Shown here: positions 55,959 through 64,000 of the stretch, piece after piece
Numbering within the stretch: position 1 is the stretch's first letter
Layout of the letters: each line of letters opens with the position of its first letter
Source of the DNA: Paenibacillus farraposensis
Lineage (GTDB): Bacteria; Bacillota; Bacilli; Paenibacillales; Paenibacillaceae
Length of the DNA stretch: 64,000 nucleotides
Reading direction: 5' to 3'
Assembly: GCF_020736845.1 (NCBI RefSeq)
Contig: NZ_JAFFQR010000105.1
Coordinates: forward strand, 303,513-367,512
The notes under the pieces: generated by a model
Seen by the model: the letters and a program-made list of their open reading frames with translations, nothing else
Database searches by the model: none
Told to the model about the DNA's origin: nothing
Program-made: the position numbers and the translations under genes

Positions 55959-56654
55959 TTATTGATCATCTATAACAATATAAGTTGTTCTTACTGGCCC
56001 ATGAACCCCGACGACAAGGTTCATTTCGATATCGGCACTGTTGGAAGGACCGGAAATAAAATTCACGCATACCGGTATTTCCTCCTCTTTTAAATTCCGT
56101 TCATGAATCGTCTTCACGGCTTGTGTAAGTCTTGGCACAATACTACTTTTGGGAACCAAGGCAATATACGATTCGGGCAAAAGACTAACGGGCCTTCCTT
56201 TGATCCCATCGTTAAATAACACGACGGTTCCGGATTCGGCAAGTGTGATGTCACTGAAGGTAATCCCAATGTCTGCATTTTTGGCAAAGGCGATACATTC
56301 CTCTTTATCCCTCGAGTCCCATTTTCGACATTGAGACATGTTGTTTAAATATTCCTTAATTCCGAATTGGTCAAACCGTTCATCATTAGCATAAATGACA
56401 GAATTGGCTTTCCAAGCCTGAATTACGGCGTGCAAGGTATCAACAAGCTGACTTGTAGTAGTTCGTTTGACATCTGTATGAATGTCTCTACATTGATCCT
56501 CTAATTTCAAGACCAGTTGATCTTGTGTGAATCCCTCAAAAACACGCCACTGTGGAGATAACTTCCACTCCGGTCTATGAACCGTATCCGGACGTTTTCT
56601 GCCAAGCTTGTCCGAAAGCTTAGCTAAAAAAGTATCGCGATTTGGGATATTCAT
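55959..56654 (-). CDS. lutC: Lactate utilisation protein C
   Basis: The 231-residue protein fits LutC/YkgG (LUD domain) with the family motifs ADIGITFSDITLAESGTVV near 127 and a C-terminal ISGPSNSADIEMNLVVGVHGP near 203. LutABC together oxidise L-lactate to pyruvate with iron-sulfur chemistry; LutC has no clear cofactor motif of its own. It is the last gene of lutABC, starting directly after lutB, with AAAGGATGG as ribosome site. Confidence 0.9.
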   Translation of the reverse strand: MNIPNRDTFLAKLSDKLGRKRPDTVHRPEWKLSPQWRVFEGFTQDQLVLKLEDQCRDIHTDVKRTTTSQLVDTLHAVIQAWKANSVIYANDERFDQFGIKEYLNNMSQCRKWDSRDKEECIAFAKNADIGITFSDITLAESGTVVLFNDGIKGRPVSLLPESYIALVPKSSIVPRLTQAVKTIHERNLKEEEIPVCVNFISGPSNSADIEMNLVVGVHGPVRTTYIVIDDQ

Positions 56655-58073
56655 TTATTTTCCATCCTTTCTCTGCTTCTCGAACCATTCCCGAAATGAT
56701 TGTTTTGGCGGAACCGGAAGATCCTTGACATGGGTCCAGGCTTTTAATGGCCCTATTCCGTGCTTAATCATCCGTCCGTCTTTTGTCAAAGGCTGTAACG
56801 CATATGGTGCGGTTTTCGTTGCAAAAGAGAACAATCCGGAATGGTTAGCCACTTTTTCAAATCCCTTCATGGCAATTTTCCAAGACAGCGGACCTCTGTT
56901 TTCATCTTCAGCAATACGGCGTCGATGTCTAATCAGGAGTTCATGTAAAGGGATTTTAACGGGACATGCTTCCGTACAAGCACCGCAAAGGCTTGAGGCA
57001 AAAGGTAAATCTTGGTAGTCGTCATACCCGCCCAATAATGGCGTTAATACCGCTCCGATGGGGCCGGGATAGATCGAACCGTAGGCATGCCCGCCGATAT
57101 GACGATAGACTGGGCAGACATTAATACAAGCTGCGCAGCGAATGCATTGCAGCGCGCTTTGAAACTCCGTACCTAAGATATCCGAACGGCCATTATCCAC
57201 TATGACCAGATGGAACTCTTCGGGGCCGTCCATTCCGCCGGGTTCCGTCAATCCCGTTATATAACTTGTTAATTTCTGGCCAACTGCACTTCTGCACAGA
57301 AGAGTGACTAGAACATCAAGTTCCTCCCAAGTTGGAACAATTCGTTCCATCCCCATCACGGTCACGAGTGTTTTAGGCAAAGTAGTAACCATTCGCGCAT
57401 TGCCTTCATTAGCCACAATGGAGATAGATCCTGATTCCGCTACAGCAAAATTACATCCTGTAATTCCTACATCAGCTTGAAAGAAATCCTCACGCAGATG
57501 CTTACGTGCAAATCTTGTAAGCTCTTCAGGTTTAGAGGTACCGGTATATCCTAATTTTTCATGGAATAATTTACATATACTTTCTTTATCTTTATGCAAA
57601 GAGGGGACAACAATGTGAGAAGGGCGTTCATTGTCTGCTGTTTGCAATATAAATTCTGCAAGATCTGTCTCTAATACCTCGCAACCTGCTTCCTTTATCG
57701 CTTCGTTCAAGCTAATTTCTTCGGTGACCATTGATTTGGACTTCACGACTTTTTTGGCATTTTTCCTTGTAATAATACCTTTTACATATTCTCTGGCATC
57801 TTCAGCGGTTTCTGCGAAAAATACAGATCCGCCATGCTTCGCAATGTTTTCGCTTAGCTGAAACAAATAATAGTCGAGGTTATCCAGCGTATGCTGACGA
57901 ATGGCTTCACCTAACGAACGCCATTGTTCCCAATTCCCGAGACTTTCCGAAGCTTTTAACTTTTTGCTTCTGAGCCCGTCTTGTGCCTTCGAAACAGCGT
58001 TGCGCATGAAGGAATCTTGAATCCCCTCTTCGGTTCTTTTATGAAACGATGCATCACCGATCTTGATTCCCAT
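56655..58073 (-). CDS. lutB: Lactate utilisation iron-sulfur protein B
   Basis: The 472-residue protein has an N-terminal LUD domain (about 60-290; [15 protein letters not shown] near 207) and two 4Fe-4S clusters near 310-370 ([14 protein letters not shown] and [11 protein letters not shown]). It is the core subunit of the L-lactate oxidising LutABC complex. AGGGAGGG precedes ATG. It sits between lutA (15 bp) and lutC (contiguous) in one operon. Confidence 0.93.
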   Translation of the reverse strand: MGIKIGDASFHKRTEEGIQDSFMRNAVSKAQDGLRSKKLKASESLGNWEQWRSLGEAIRQHTLDNLDYYLFQLSENIAKHGGSVFFAETAEDAREYVKGIITRKNAKKVVKSKSMVTEEISLNEAIKEAGCEVLETDLAEFILQTADNERPSHIVVPSLHKDKESICKLFHEKLGYTGTSKPEELTRFARKHLREDFFQADVGITGCNFAVAESGSISIVANEGNARMVTTLPKTLVTVMGMERIVPTWEELDVLVTLLCRSAVGQKLTSYITGLTEPGGMDGPEEFHLVIVDNGRSDILGTEFQSALQCIRCAACINVCPVYRHIGGHAYGSIYPGPIGAVLTPLLGGYDDYQDLPFASSLCGACTEACPVKIPLHELLIRHRRRIAEDENRGPLSWKIAMKGFEKVANHSGLFSFATKTAPYALQPLTKDGRMIKHGIGPLKAWTHVKDLPVPPKQSFREWFEKQRKDGK

Positions 58074-58088
58074 GGTTACAGCCCTCCC

Positions 58089-58814
58089 TTATTTTCTTCC
58101 TGAGTTTAAAACCTGAGCAATATGTTTCACCTCAATGGGAATTCCTTTGCGATTTAATCGGCCATTAATATTCATCAAACAGCTGCAATCCATCCCGATT
58201 AATAGTTCCGCCTCTGTGTCTGTAATATGCTTTACCTTTTCATCCACCATTTGTTCAGAGATCTCAGGCATTTTTACGGAGAAGGTACCGCCAAACCCGC
58301 AACAATCATAGCTATGGGATAAAGGAACGACTTCCAATCCTTTTACATGCTTTAACAGCTTTTGAGGGGGTTCCTTAATTCCCATTAACCGATTCATATG
58401 GCAAGATGTATGGACGGTTGCTTTCTTGTGAAGTTCTGCACCCAAATCTACTTTCTCTAATACTTCAACTACAAATTGCGTAAATTCATACGTTTTATTC
58501 GCAAGTTCTTTCGCCTTGCGCTTCCACTCTTCCTCATTGTCCGTGAAAAGATGCGGAAACTCGTGAACCATCATTACGCAAGATCCTGATGGAGCTACTA
58601 CATATTCAGCGCCAGCAAAGGTTTCAATCATGTGTTTCGCTGCTGTTTTGGTTTCTTTATGATAGCCACTGTTATAAGCTGGCTGACCACAGCAGGTTTG
58701 CTGTTTTGGGAAATCAACATCGCAACCTAAATCCTCAAGAATTTCAACTACGTCTTTTCCTACTTCCGGATAAAAGAGATCTGCGAGACAAGTAATAAAT
58801 AATGAAACTTTCAT
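58089..58814 (-). CDS. lutA: Lactate utilisation protein A
   Basis: The 241-residue protein consists of two CCG (cysteine-rich) domains: CLADLFYPEVG with CCGQPAYNSG near 41, and CHMNRLMG near 137 with CCGFGGTFS near 170. These bind an iron-sulfur cluster as in GlpC and heterodisulfide reductases. It is the first gene of lutABC, starting with AGGAGG. The LysR-type gene is divergent. B. subtilis lutABC is controlled by the GntR-type LutR and SinR, so a LysR neighbour is different. Confidence 0.93.
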   Translation of the reverse strand: MKVSLFITCLADLFYPEVGKDVVEILEDLGCDVDFPKQQTCCGQPAYNSGYHKETKTAAKHMIETFAGAEYVVAPSGSCVMMVHEFPHLFTDNEEEWKRKAKELANKTYEFTQFVVEVLEKVDLGAELHKKATVHTSCHMNRLMGIKEPPQKLLKHVKGLEVVPLSHSYDCCGFGGTFSVKMPEISEQMVDEKVKHITDTEAELLIGMDCSCLMNINGRLNRKGIPIEVKHIAQVLNSGRK

Positions 58815-58960
58815 GTTTGAACTCCTCCTGGTATTCCCACTTTACTGAATGATATGACCGCATTATCAAATACTATGCAACTTCGAAAATAATTAGCGCT
58901 AGGTTTAAAATTAGGATTGATTACCACCTATTGAAAACACATCTTCTTCCAACTCATAGA

Positions 58961-58977
58961 AATTATTAACAATAATT
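58961..58977. promoter_or_regulatory. Candidate LysR binding site between lutA and the LysR gene
   Basis: The palindrome AATTATT-AAC-AATAATT contains a T-N11-A core and lies between the divergent genes, about 94 bp upstream of the LysR start. It fits a LysR-type recognition site, but sequence alone does not show it. Confidence 0.4.
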
Positions 58978-59070
58978 ACTGTAACTCTGATCCATAAAGT
59001 TGTAAAATACATAAAATGTCATATACTAAGATGTAATACAACTAAATTGCAAGCTTTTGGAGGAATCTAA

Positions 59071-59952
59071 GTGGAACTTAGACATCTTAGATATTTTATT
59101 GCTGTAGCGGAAGAGCTGCATTTCGGTAGGGCGGCATCCCGGCTGCACATGACGCAGTCGCCACTGAGTCATCAAATCAAAGAGCTGGAAGATGAGTTGG
59201 GTGCTCAGTTATTTCATCGAACGAAACGTTCTGTTCAGCTCACGAATGCCGGTAAAGTTTTTTTGAGAGGAGTACACACTGTTTTTGAGGAAATTGACGC
59301 CATGGTGGACGCTGCTCAAAAGGCGTATCGGGGAGAAGTGGGGCGTTTGAATGTCGGGTTTGTAGGGTCGGCTATTTATGACATTCTTCCGGCAATGTTA
59401 CCGGTTTATCGAAATAAATATCCGGAAGTTGAAGTAGAACTAAAAGAAATGTCAACGCCTGAACAAATTGAAGCACTCATACACCAAGAAATCGATGTGG
59501 GACTTTTGCGTCCACCCATCAACAATCCGTTATTGTCCAGTGAGATTATACAGACCCTGGACTGCGTCTTAGCGCTTCCCAGATCGCATCCGCTAGCGAA
59601 AGCTGAAAGCATTTATCCTACTGATCTCAAAAATGAGTCATTCGTATTGATCTCCAAGGAAATTTTTCCTCGCCTTTATTCCGATTTTATTAATGTCTGC
59701 AACACAGCCGCTTTCAAACCTAATGTTAAGCAGGAAGCCAAAGAGTATCAAACCGCAATCGGGTTAGTCTCTGCAGGCATGGGCATAAGTATTGTACCGA
59801 CAACTGCCCGTACGCTGCAGGCGCGGGATGTGGTATATCGGGAAATATCAGGCGCAACACTTAAAATCGACATGGCACTCGCGTGGCGTAACACGTCACG
59901 TATGGATTTAATTCAACGATTCGTTCGATTAGCCAGAGACGTTGTGGGATGA
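59071..59952 (+). CDS. LysR family transcriptional regulator
   Basis: The 293-residue protein has the LysR winged helix (about 1-60; MELRHLRYFIAVAEELHFGRAASRLHMTQ-type) and an effector-binding domain (about 90-290). It starts with GTG 59071, preceded by GGAGG at eight bases. It is divergent from lutABC and probably activates it or the nearby aspartate/malic enzyme operon in response to a carboxylic acid. A terminator-like hairpin follows at 60084-60131. Confidence 0.88.
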   Translation: MELRHLRYFIAVAEELHFGRAASRLHMTQSPLSHQIKELEDELGAQLFHRTKRSVQLTNAGKVFLRGVHTVFEEIDAMVDAAQKAYRGEVGRLNVGFVGSAIYDILPAMLPVYRNKYPEVEVELKEMSTPEQIEALIHQEIDVGLLRPPINNPLLSSEIIQTLDCVLALPRSHPLAKAESIYPTDLKNESFVLISKEIFPRLYSDFINVCNTAAFKPNVKQEAKEYQTAIGLVSAGMGISIVPTTARTLQARDVVYREISGATLKIDMALAWRNTSRMDLIQRFVRLARDVVG

Positions 59953-60083
59953 TCCCAGATGAAGATATAGTTTATTGTTATTGCCGTATTCCGCTATTTG
60001 CGAAGACTGCTTTTTTTCTCCAAGAATACGCAAGCTTAGAAAATTGTAATTGAGCAGATAGGGGTACAGCCGAGATACATGTA

Positions 60084-60131
60084 AAGTCGGGCCACATACT
60101 GGATTTAAACTCCAGATGAGACCCGATTTTT
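60084..60131 (+). terminator. Terminator of the LysR gene
   Basis: Nested stems (GTCGGG / CCCGAT outside, CTGGA / TCCAG inside) are followed by TTTTTAT. Confidence 0.6.
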
Positions 60132-60283
60132 ATACTGGTATCTCTTTTGTGATGCTCCCTAAAGAATTCATTGAATACATGTAAACAATGTGCAGAACCT
60201 AATATTTCAAGGTTTTTTCACGTTCGAGTATAAATAATGTCAGCGACGCTTGGTACTACCCGTCATAGCACATCAAAAACCAT

Positions 60284-60319
60284 AAAAAAGTTGTCGCTGT
60301 AGAATTCTCAGCGACAACT
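60284..60319 (-). terminator. Terminator of the aspartate-malic enzyme operon
   Basis: A perfect 11-bp stem (AGTTGTCGCTG / CAGCGACAACT) is followed on the minus strand by TTTTTTATGG, 34 bp after the malic enzyme stop. Confidence 0.85.
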
Positions 60320-60352
60320 GCTCCGTAGGTATATCCATCACCATGTACAGAA

Positions 60353-61780
60353 TTATTTGTAACTTGTATCTCCCATGCTTTTCTGTGCAACTCCGGTACG
60401 ATAGGCCGCTTCAATCACGGCATCTCTAACTTTACTTACTACTTCCTGATTGAATACGCTCGGAATAATATACGTTTCGCTCAGTTCGTCATCTGTAATA
60501 ACGGAGGCGATTGCTTGTGCGGCTGCAAGCTTCATGGCTTCGTTGATTTCGCTCGCCCTGCAATCCAATGCGCCACGGAAAATACCCGGGAAGCAAAGCA
60601 CATTGTTGATCTGATTGGGAACATCGGATCTTCCGGTTGCCAAGACCTTAACGTAAGGTTTGGCCAACTCCGGGTCAATCTCCGGAATCGGGTTCGCCAT
60701 GGCAAAGACGATTGGGTCCTTCGCCATAGATCGAACATCATCTACTTTTAGAATGTTGGGAGCTGATACGCCAATAAAAACATCCGCATTCTTAATGACT
60801 TCGGACAAGTTACCGGCTTCTAGGTTCGGATTCGTCATCTGAGCAAATGCAGTCCAATGGGGATTGTCATAATGTGCCTCCCGATGAATAGCGCCATTAC
60901 GGTCCACCCCGATTAGATTCCTCACGCCAGCGGAGAGCAACATTTTCGAACAAGCGATACCCGCTGCACCGATGCCATTGACAACGACCTTAATCTCCGA
61001 CATTTGCTTGCCGGTAATTTTGAGTGCATTCAATAAACCTGCTAACAAGGCAACGGCTGTTCCGTGCTGATCATCGTGAAAAACCGGGATATCTAACTCC
61101 TGTTTCAAACGCTCCTCAATTTCGAAGCAACGCGGTGCCGAAATATCCTCGAGATTGATGCCACCGAATGCCGGAGCCATTGCTTTAATGGTTCGGACCA
61201 TTTCGTCAGGGTCTTTCATGTCCAGGCAAATCGGAAAAGCGTCCACGTCTGCGAATTGCTTGAACAACATAGCCTTGCCTTCCATCACCGGCATAGCCGC
61301 CAATGGTCCGATATCACCTAGCCCCAGAACGGCCGTTCCATCGGTAACTACCGCAATCGTATTGCGTTTGATCGTCAGCGAGTAGGCTCTGCTCGGCTGT
61401 TCCGCAATCGCCGTACATACGCCAGCGACACCGGGGGTATACACTCGTGACAAGTCGTCACGGTTCTTCACCGATACTTTAGAGGCAATTTCAATCTTCC
61501 CGCCCAAATGTGCAAGGAAAGTCCGGTCTGAGACGTGAATTATTTTGACACCGCCTAGCTTCTGAAGCGACTCGCTGATCAATTGGCTGTGTGCTTGATC
61601 GAATACGTTCACAGCGATATCGTGGATGATGCTTGTGTGATCGGACGAGATGGCATCAATCCCCACAATATCTCCGCCTGTTTTTTCAATTATTGCAGCG
61701 ATATCGCTGAGGGGGGTTCGTCCTTTTTCTTTTTGAATCCGAAATATCATATAAGTACTGGCACCGCTTGACACTGACAT
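60353..61780 (-). CDS. NAD(P)-dependent malic enzyme with N-terminal ACT domain
   Basis: The 475-residue enzyme decarboxylates malate to pyruvate. An ACT-like regulatory domain (about 8-85) precedes the malic enzyme domains: SRVYTPGVAGVC near 112, FHDDQHGTAVA near 241, nucleotide-binding GIGAAGIA near 273. The ACT domain suggests control by an amino acid, fitting its place after aspartase and aspartate racemase. The length and layout resemble B. subtilis YtsJ/MalS-type small malic enzymes. GGGAGAG precedes the ATG. It is the third gene of the operon and is followed by a strong terminator. Confidence 0.9.
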   Translation of the reverse strand: MSVSSGASTYMIFRIQKEKGRTPLSDIAAIIEKTGGDIVGIDAISSDHTSIIHDIAVNVFDQAHSQLISESLQKLGGVKIIHVSDRTFLAHLGGKIEIASKVSVKNRDDLSRVYTPGVAGVCTAIAEQPSRAYSLTIKRNTIAVVTDGTAVLGLGDIGPLAAMPVMEGKAMLFKQFADVDAFPICLDMKDPDEMVRTIKAMAPAFGGINLEDISAPRCFEIEERLKQELDIPVFHDDQHGTAVALLAGLLNALKITGKQMSEIKVVVNGIGAAGIACSKMLLSAGVRNLIGVDRNGAIHREAHYDNPHWTAFAQMTNPNLEAGNLSEVIKNADVFIGVSAPNILKVDDVRSMAKDPIVFAMANPIPEIDPELAKPYVKVLATGRSDVPNQINNVLCFPGIFRGALDCRASEINEAMKLAAAQAIASVITDDELSETYIIPSVFNQEVVSKVRDAVIEAAYRTGVAQKSMGDTSYK

Positions 61781-61831
61781 CTTTTGTCACTCTCCCTTTG
61801 CTTTCGTTAAACGTTTATTGCACGCTGCCCC

Positions 61832-63250
61832 TTAGTTCTTTTCCAGTAATTCTGCTCCTGCAATACCCGGATTCGTCATCTCATATGGGTTAAGAATGAT
61901 CTCAAGCTCCTCTTCCGTTAAAACGTTATAAAGAAGGCACAGCTCGCGTACCGGACGTCCCGTCAAAATCGCCTCACGTGCGATTCTCGCGACTGTCTCA
62001 TAGCCTAAGTGCGGGTTGAGCGCCGTTATAACCCCTACACTTTTCTCCACATACTCTTTACAGCGCTCTACGTTTGCTTCGATTTCCTCCAAACAATACA
62101 CCCTGAAAACGTTGAACACCTGATTCATCATGCTGAGCGATTGCAGCAAATTGAACACGAGCACAGGCTCCATAACATTTAGTTCAAGCTGCCCTGCTTC
62201 GGAGGCCAGACAAATGGTATGGTCATTGCCGATGACCTGAAACGCCACTTGGTTCACTACCTCCGCCATAACCGGATTGACCTTGCCCGGCATAATGGAC
62301 GAACCGGGTTGGCGTGCCGGCAAATTCAATTCCCCCAGCCCGGTGCGAGGTCCGGAGGCAAGCAAACGAAGGTCATTGGCAATCTTCGACATATTGATCA
62401 TGCACACTTTTAAAGCGGCGGATACCTCAGTGTAAGCATCCGTATTTTGCGTCCCGTCCACCAGGTGCGTGGCATTGCAAAGCGGCAATCCGCTGAGCTC
62501 GGCAAGATATTCCACGACCCGTTTAATGTATCGGGGATCGGCATTTAAACCCGTACCGACAGCTGTTGCGCCCATGTTAACCTCGTACAAATGGCCGCGA
62601 GTCTGACTGATCCTCTTGATATCACGTTCCAGCACTCTGCTGTAGGCCTCAAACTCCTGCCCAAGACGAATCGGCACGCCATCTTGTAGATGAGTACGAC
62701 CCATTTTGATAATCCCGTCGAACTGTACTGCTTTAGTCTGAAATGCTGCGAGCATTTCCTTCATCGTGACAATCAGCTTATCAATCAAAGAAAGTGTTGC
62801 AATATGAATCGCTGTGGGAAAAGCATCGTTGGTTGATTGGGCCATATTCACATGTGTGTTGGGGCTCACTTTGAAATAATCCCCCTTGGTTCCCCCCAGC
62901 AGCTCGATCGCCCGGTTGGCGATAACCTCGTTGGTATTCATGTTGATGGATGTGCCTGCTCCGCCTTGAATAGGATCAACTATAAATTGGTCATGCCATT
63001 TACCGTCCATGATTTCTTGTGCTGCCAATACGATCGCATTCCCGATATGTTGATTCAATTGCCCAATCTCCATATTAGCCAACGCTGCCGCCTTTTTAAC
63101 CGTAGCCATAGCACAAATTAACGATTCATGGATACGATAGCCTGTGATTGGAAAATTTTCCAATGCTCTAGCAGTTTGTATACCGTAGTAGGCTTGAGAT
63201 GGAACTTCTTTTTCTCCAAGAAAATCTTTTTCTTTACGATATTCATTCAT
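61832..63250 (-). CDS. aspA: Aspartate ammonia-lyase
   Basis: The 472-residue enzyme deaminates L-aspartate to fumarate. The fumarase/aspartase signature GSSIMPGKVNP is near 316-326, and other family motifs are TSINMNTNEVIANRA near 100 and HVNMAQSTNDAFPT near 136. Length and N-terminal YYGIQTARALENF fit aspartase rather than fumarase. It lies 39 bp after the racemase gene and 51 bp before the malic enzyme gene. Through fumarase (not in the window) its product enters malate and then pyruvate. Confidence 0.92.
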   Translation of the reverse strand: MNEYRKEKDFLGEKEVPSQAYYGIQTARALENFPITGYRIHESLICAMATVKKAAALANMEIGQLNQHIGNAIVLAAQEIMDGKWHDQFIVDPIQGGAGTSINMNTNEVIANRAIELLGGTKGDYFKVSPNTHVNMAQSTNDAFPTAIHIATLSLIDKLIVTMKEMLAAFQTKAVQFDGIIKMGRTHLQDGVPIRLGQEFEAYSRVLERDIKRISQTRGHLYEVNMGATAVGTGLNADPRYIKRVVEYLAELSGLPLCNATHLVDGTQNTDAYTEVSAALKVCMINMSKIANDLRLLASGPRTGLGELNLPARQPGSSIMPGKVNPVMAEVVNQVAFQVIGNDHTICLASEAGQLELNVMEPVLVFNLLQSLSMMNQVFNVFRVYCLEEIEANVERCKEYVEKSVGVITALNPHLGYETVARIAREAILTGRPVRELCLLYNVLTEEELEIILNPYEMTNPGIAGAELLEKN

Positions 63251-63289
63251 GAGTTTTTAGCTCCCTTACTTCTAGTTTTAAAGTTTCAT

Positions 63290-63982
63290 TCACAACACAT
63301 GCTCCCGGTAGGCAACATCTACAACCTTCTTGGCTAAAATATAAGTTGGATCTATTACTTTCATCCCGTCTACTTCACCCAAAACAATTGGAATCTCTGT
63401 GCAAGCTGCAACAACGGCCTCCGTTCCTTTGGCAATCATCGTGTGAAATGCGTTCATCAATAAACGTCTGCCTTTTTCGATATGTCCCGCTTTTACTGAA
63501 TAAATACCTTCCATTACGATAGCTTGTGTAATCTCATCAGGCTCCAACACAGTAATACCTTTTTCATGGAGAGCGTTTTGATAAAGCAATGTTTTCAATG
63601 TACCGTCAGTCGCTAACAATGAGACACGTCTTATACCGGCCTCGCCTATGAAACTTGCCGTTTCTTTGGGCATATTAACAATCGGAGTCCGAACCGTTCC
63701 TTGAATGTCTTTTAGATAATAATGTGCAGTATTACAAGCAATTACAATCAAATCCGCACCGGCATCCTCCAATCTCTTGGCAGATTGTTTCATAAAGGGG
63801 AGGGGATCATTGCCTTTACCCATTATGGCTGCTGTACGATCCGGAATCTGAGGATAATTATCAACGATCATATGAATATGATCCTGATCATTTTGAGCTG
63901 GGGTTAGCCGAATAATTTTGCCCATCAAATCGACTGTTGCAAGTGGTCCCATCCCTCCCATAATCCCAACGGTTTTTATCAT
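63290..63982 (-). CDS. Aspartate/glutamate racemase family protein
   Basis: The 230-residue enzyme has the two catalytic cysteines of the Asp/Glu racemase superfamily in IACNTAHYY near 82 and AACTEIP near 193, and the start VGIMGGMGPLATVDL typical of aspartate racemases. It interconverts D- and L-aspartate without a cofactor. GGAGG lies ten bases before ATG. As first gene of an operon with aspartase and malic enzyme, it probably feeds D-aspartate (for example from peptidoglycan or D-rich peptides) into catabolism. Confidence 0.9.
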   Translation of the reverse strand: MIKTVGIMGGMGPLATVDLMGKIIRLTPAQNDQDHIHMIVDNYPQIPDRTAAIMGKGNDPLPFMKQSAKRLEDAGADLIVIACNTAHYYLKDIQGTVRTPIVNMPKETASFIGEAGIRRVSLLATDGTLKTLLYQNALHEKGITVLEPDEITQAIVMEGIYSVKAGHIEKGRRLLMNAFHTMIAKGTEAVVAACTEIPIVLGEVDGMKVIDPTYILAKKVVDVAYREHVL

Positions 63983-64000
63983 GAAGATATACCTCCACTT
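63983..64000. other. Right edge, ribosome site region
   Basis: Only the ribosome-binding site of the racemase gene (GGAGG on the minus strand) is visible before the window ends; the operon promoter lies outside. Confidence 0.6.

Larger units (their letters stand above)
59953..60352. other. Intergenic region between convergent genes
   Basis: About 400 bases with two terminators (60084-60131 plus, 60284-60319 minus) and a degenerate 60-70-bp repeat at 60238-60300 similar to 52753-52820. No gene is seen. Confidence 0.5.

Overview
The window looks like a chromosomal segment from a Paenibacillus of the P. polymyxa type. This is inferred from gene content, not from a marker gene: a xynC-like GH30 xylanase beside a xynD remnant, several secreted proteins with copper-amine-oxidase-N 'stalk' domains, a PerR-boxed catalase, strong GGAGG ribosome sites, and a mid-GC Firmicutes style with Rho-independent hairpins. 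I saw no rRNA, tRNA, CRISPR array or prophage. 

Layout. 0.5-5.4 kb: a NAGPA-type secreted glycosidase, a frameshifted stalk-domain gene, an XRE-cupin regulator, a DoxX gene followed by a decayed catE, and glutaminase. 5.7-18.6 kb: a two-protein non-ribosomal peptide synthetase (three adenylation domains) whose last gene overlaps a GT17-like glycosyltransferase. 18.7-22 kb: a NUDIX regulator, NADAR, bacterial PARG and APS-kinase-like run that looks like an NAD/ADP-ribose handling operon. 22-31.4 kb: PerR-controlled catalase, a MATE exporter, collapsed transporter remnants, YolD-like and DUF3817 proteins, a large Fn3/stalk secreted protein, and an MFS/ArsR divergent pair. 

31.4-43.2 kb is a carbohydrate region: LacI regulator plus GH36 alpha-galactosidase, an aldo/keto reductase remnant, a GH30 xylanase with a carbohydrate-binding module inserted into its catalytic domain, a xynD remnant, a truncated IS5-type transposase with a small inverted-repeat element, and a Gfo/Idh/MocA - ThuA - Gfo/Idh/MocA operon. 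43.4-48.3 kb on the minus strand holds MFS, class III aminotransferase, zinc dehydrogenase, HAD phosphatase and a small unknown protein, a set resembling azasugar biosynthesis. 48.3-55.1 kb holds decayed and secreted proteins, a MerR/carboxymuconolactone decarboxylase pair and a TetR/esterase pair. 56-64 kb is central metabolism: lutABC (L-lactate oxidation) facing a LysR regulator, then aspartate racemase, aspartase and malic enzyme, a plausible route from D/L-aspartate to pyruvate once fumarase is supplied from elsewhere. 

A notable feature is the number of broken genes. Several differ from an intact frame by a single base, often in or beside a homopolymer, so part of the 'decay' could be sequencing error; others (catE, the ABC transporter, xynD) carry real internal deletions. 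The best candidates for undescribed biology are the NRPS-GT17 cluster, the NADAR/PARG/NUDIX/APS-kinase operon, the azasugar-like operon and the GH30 domain insertion.
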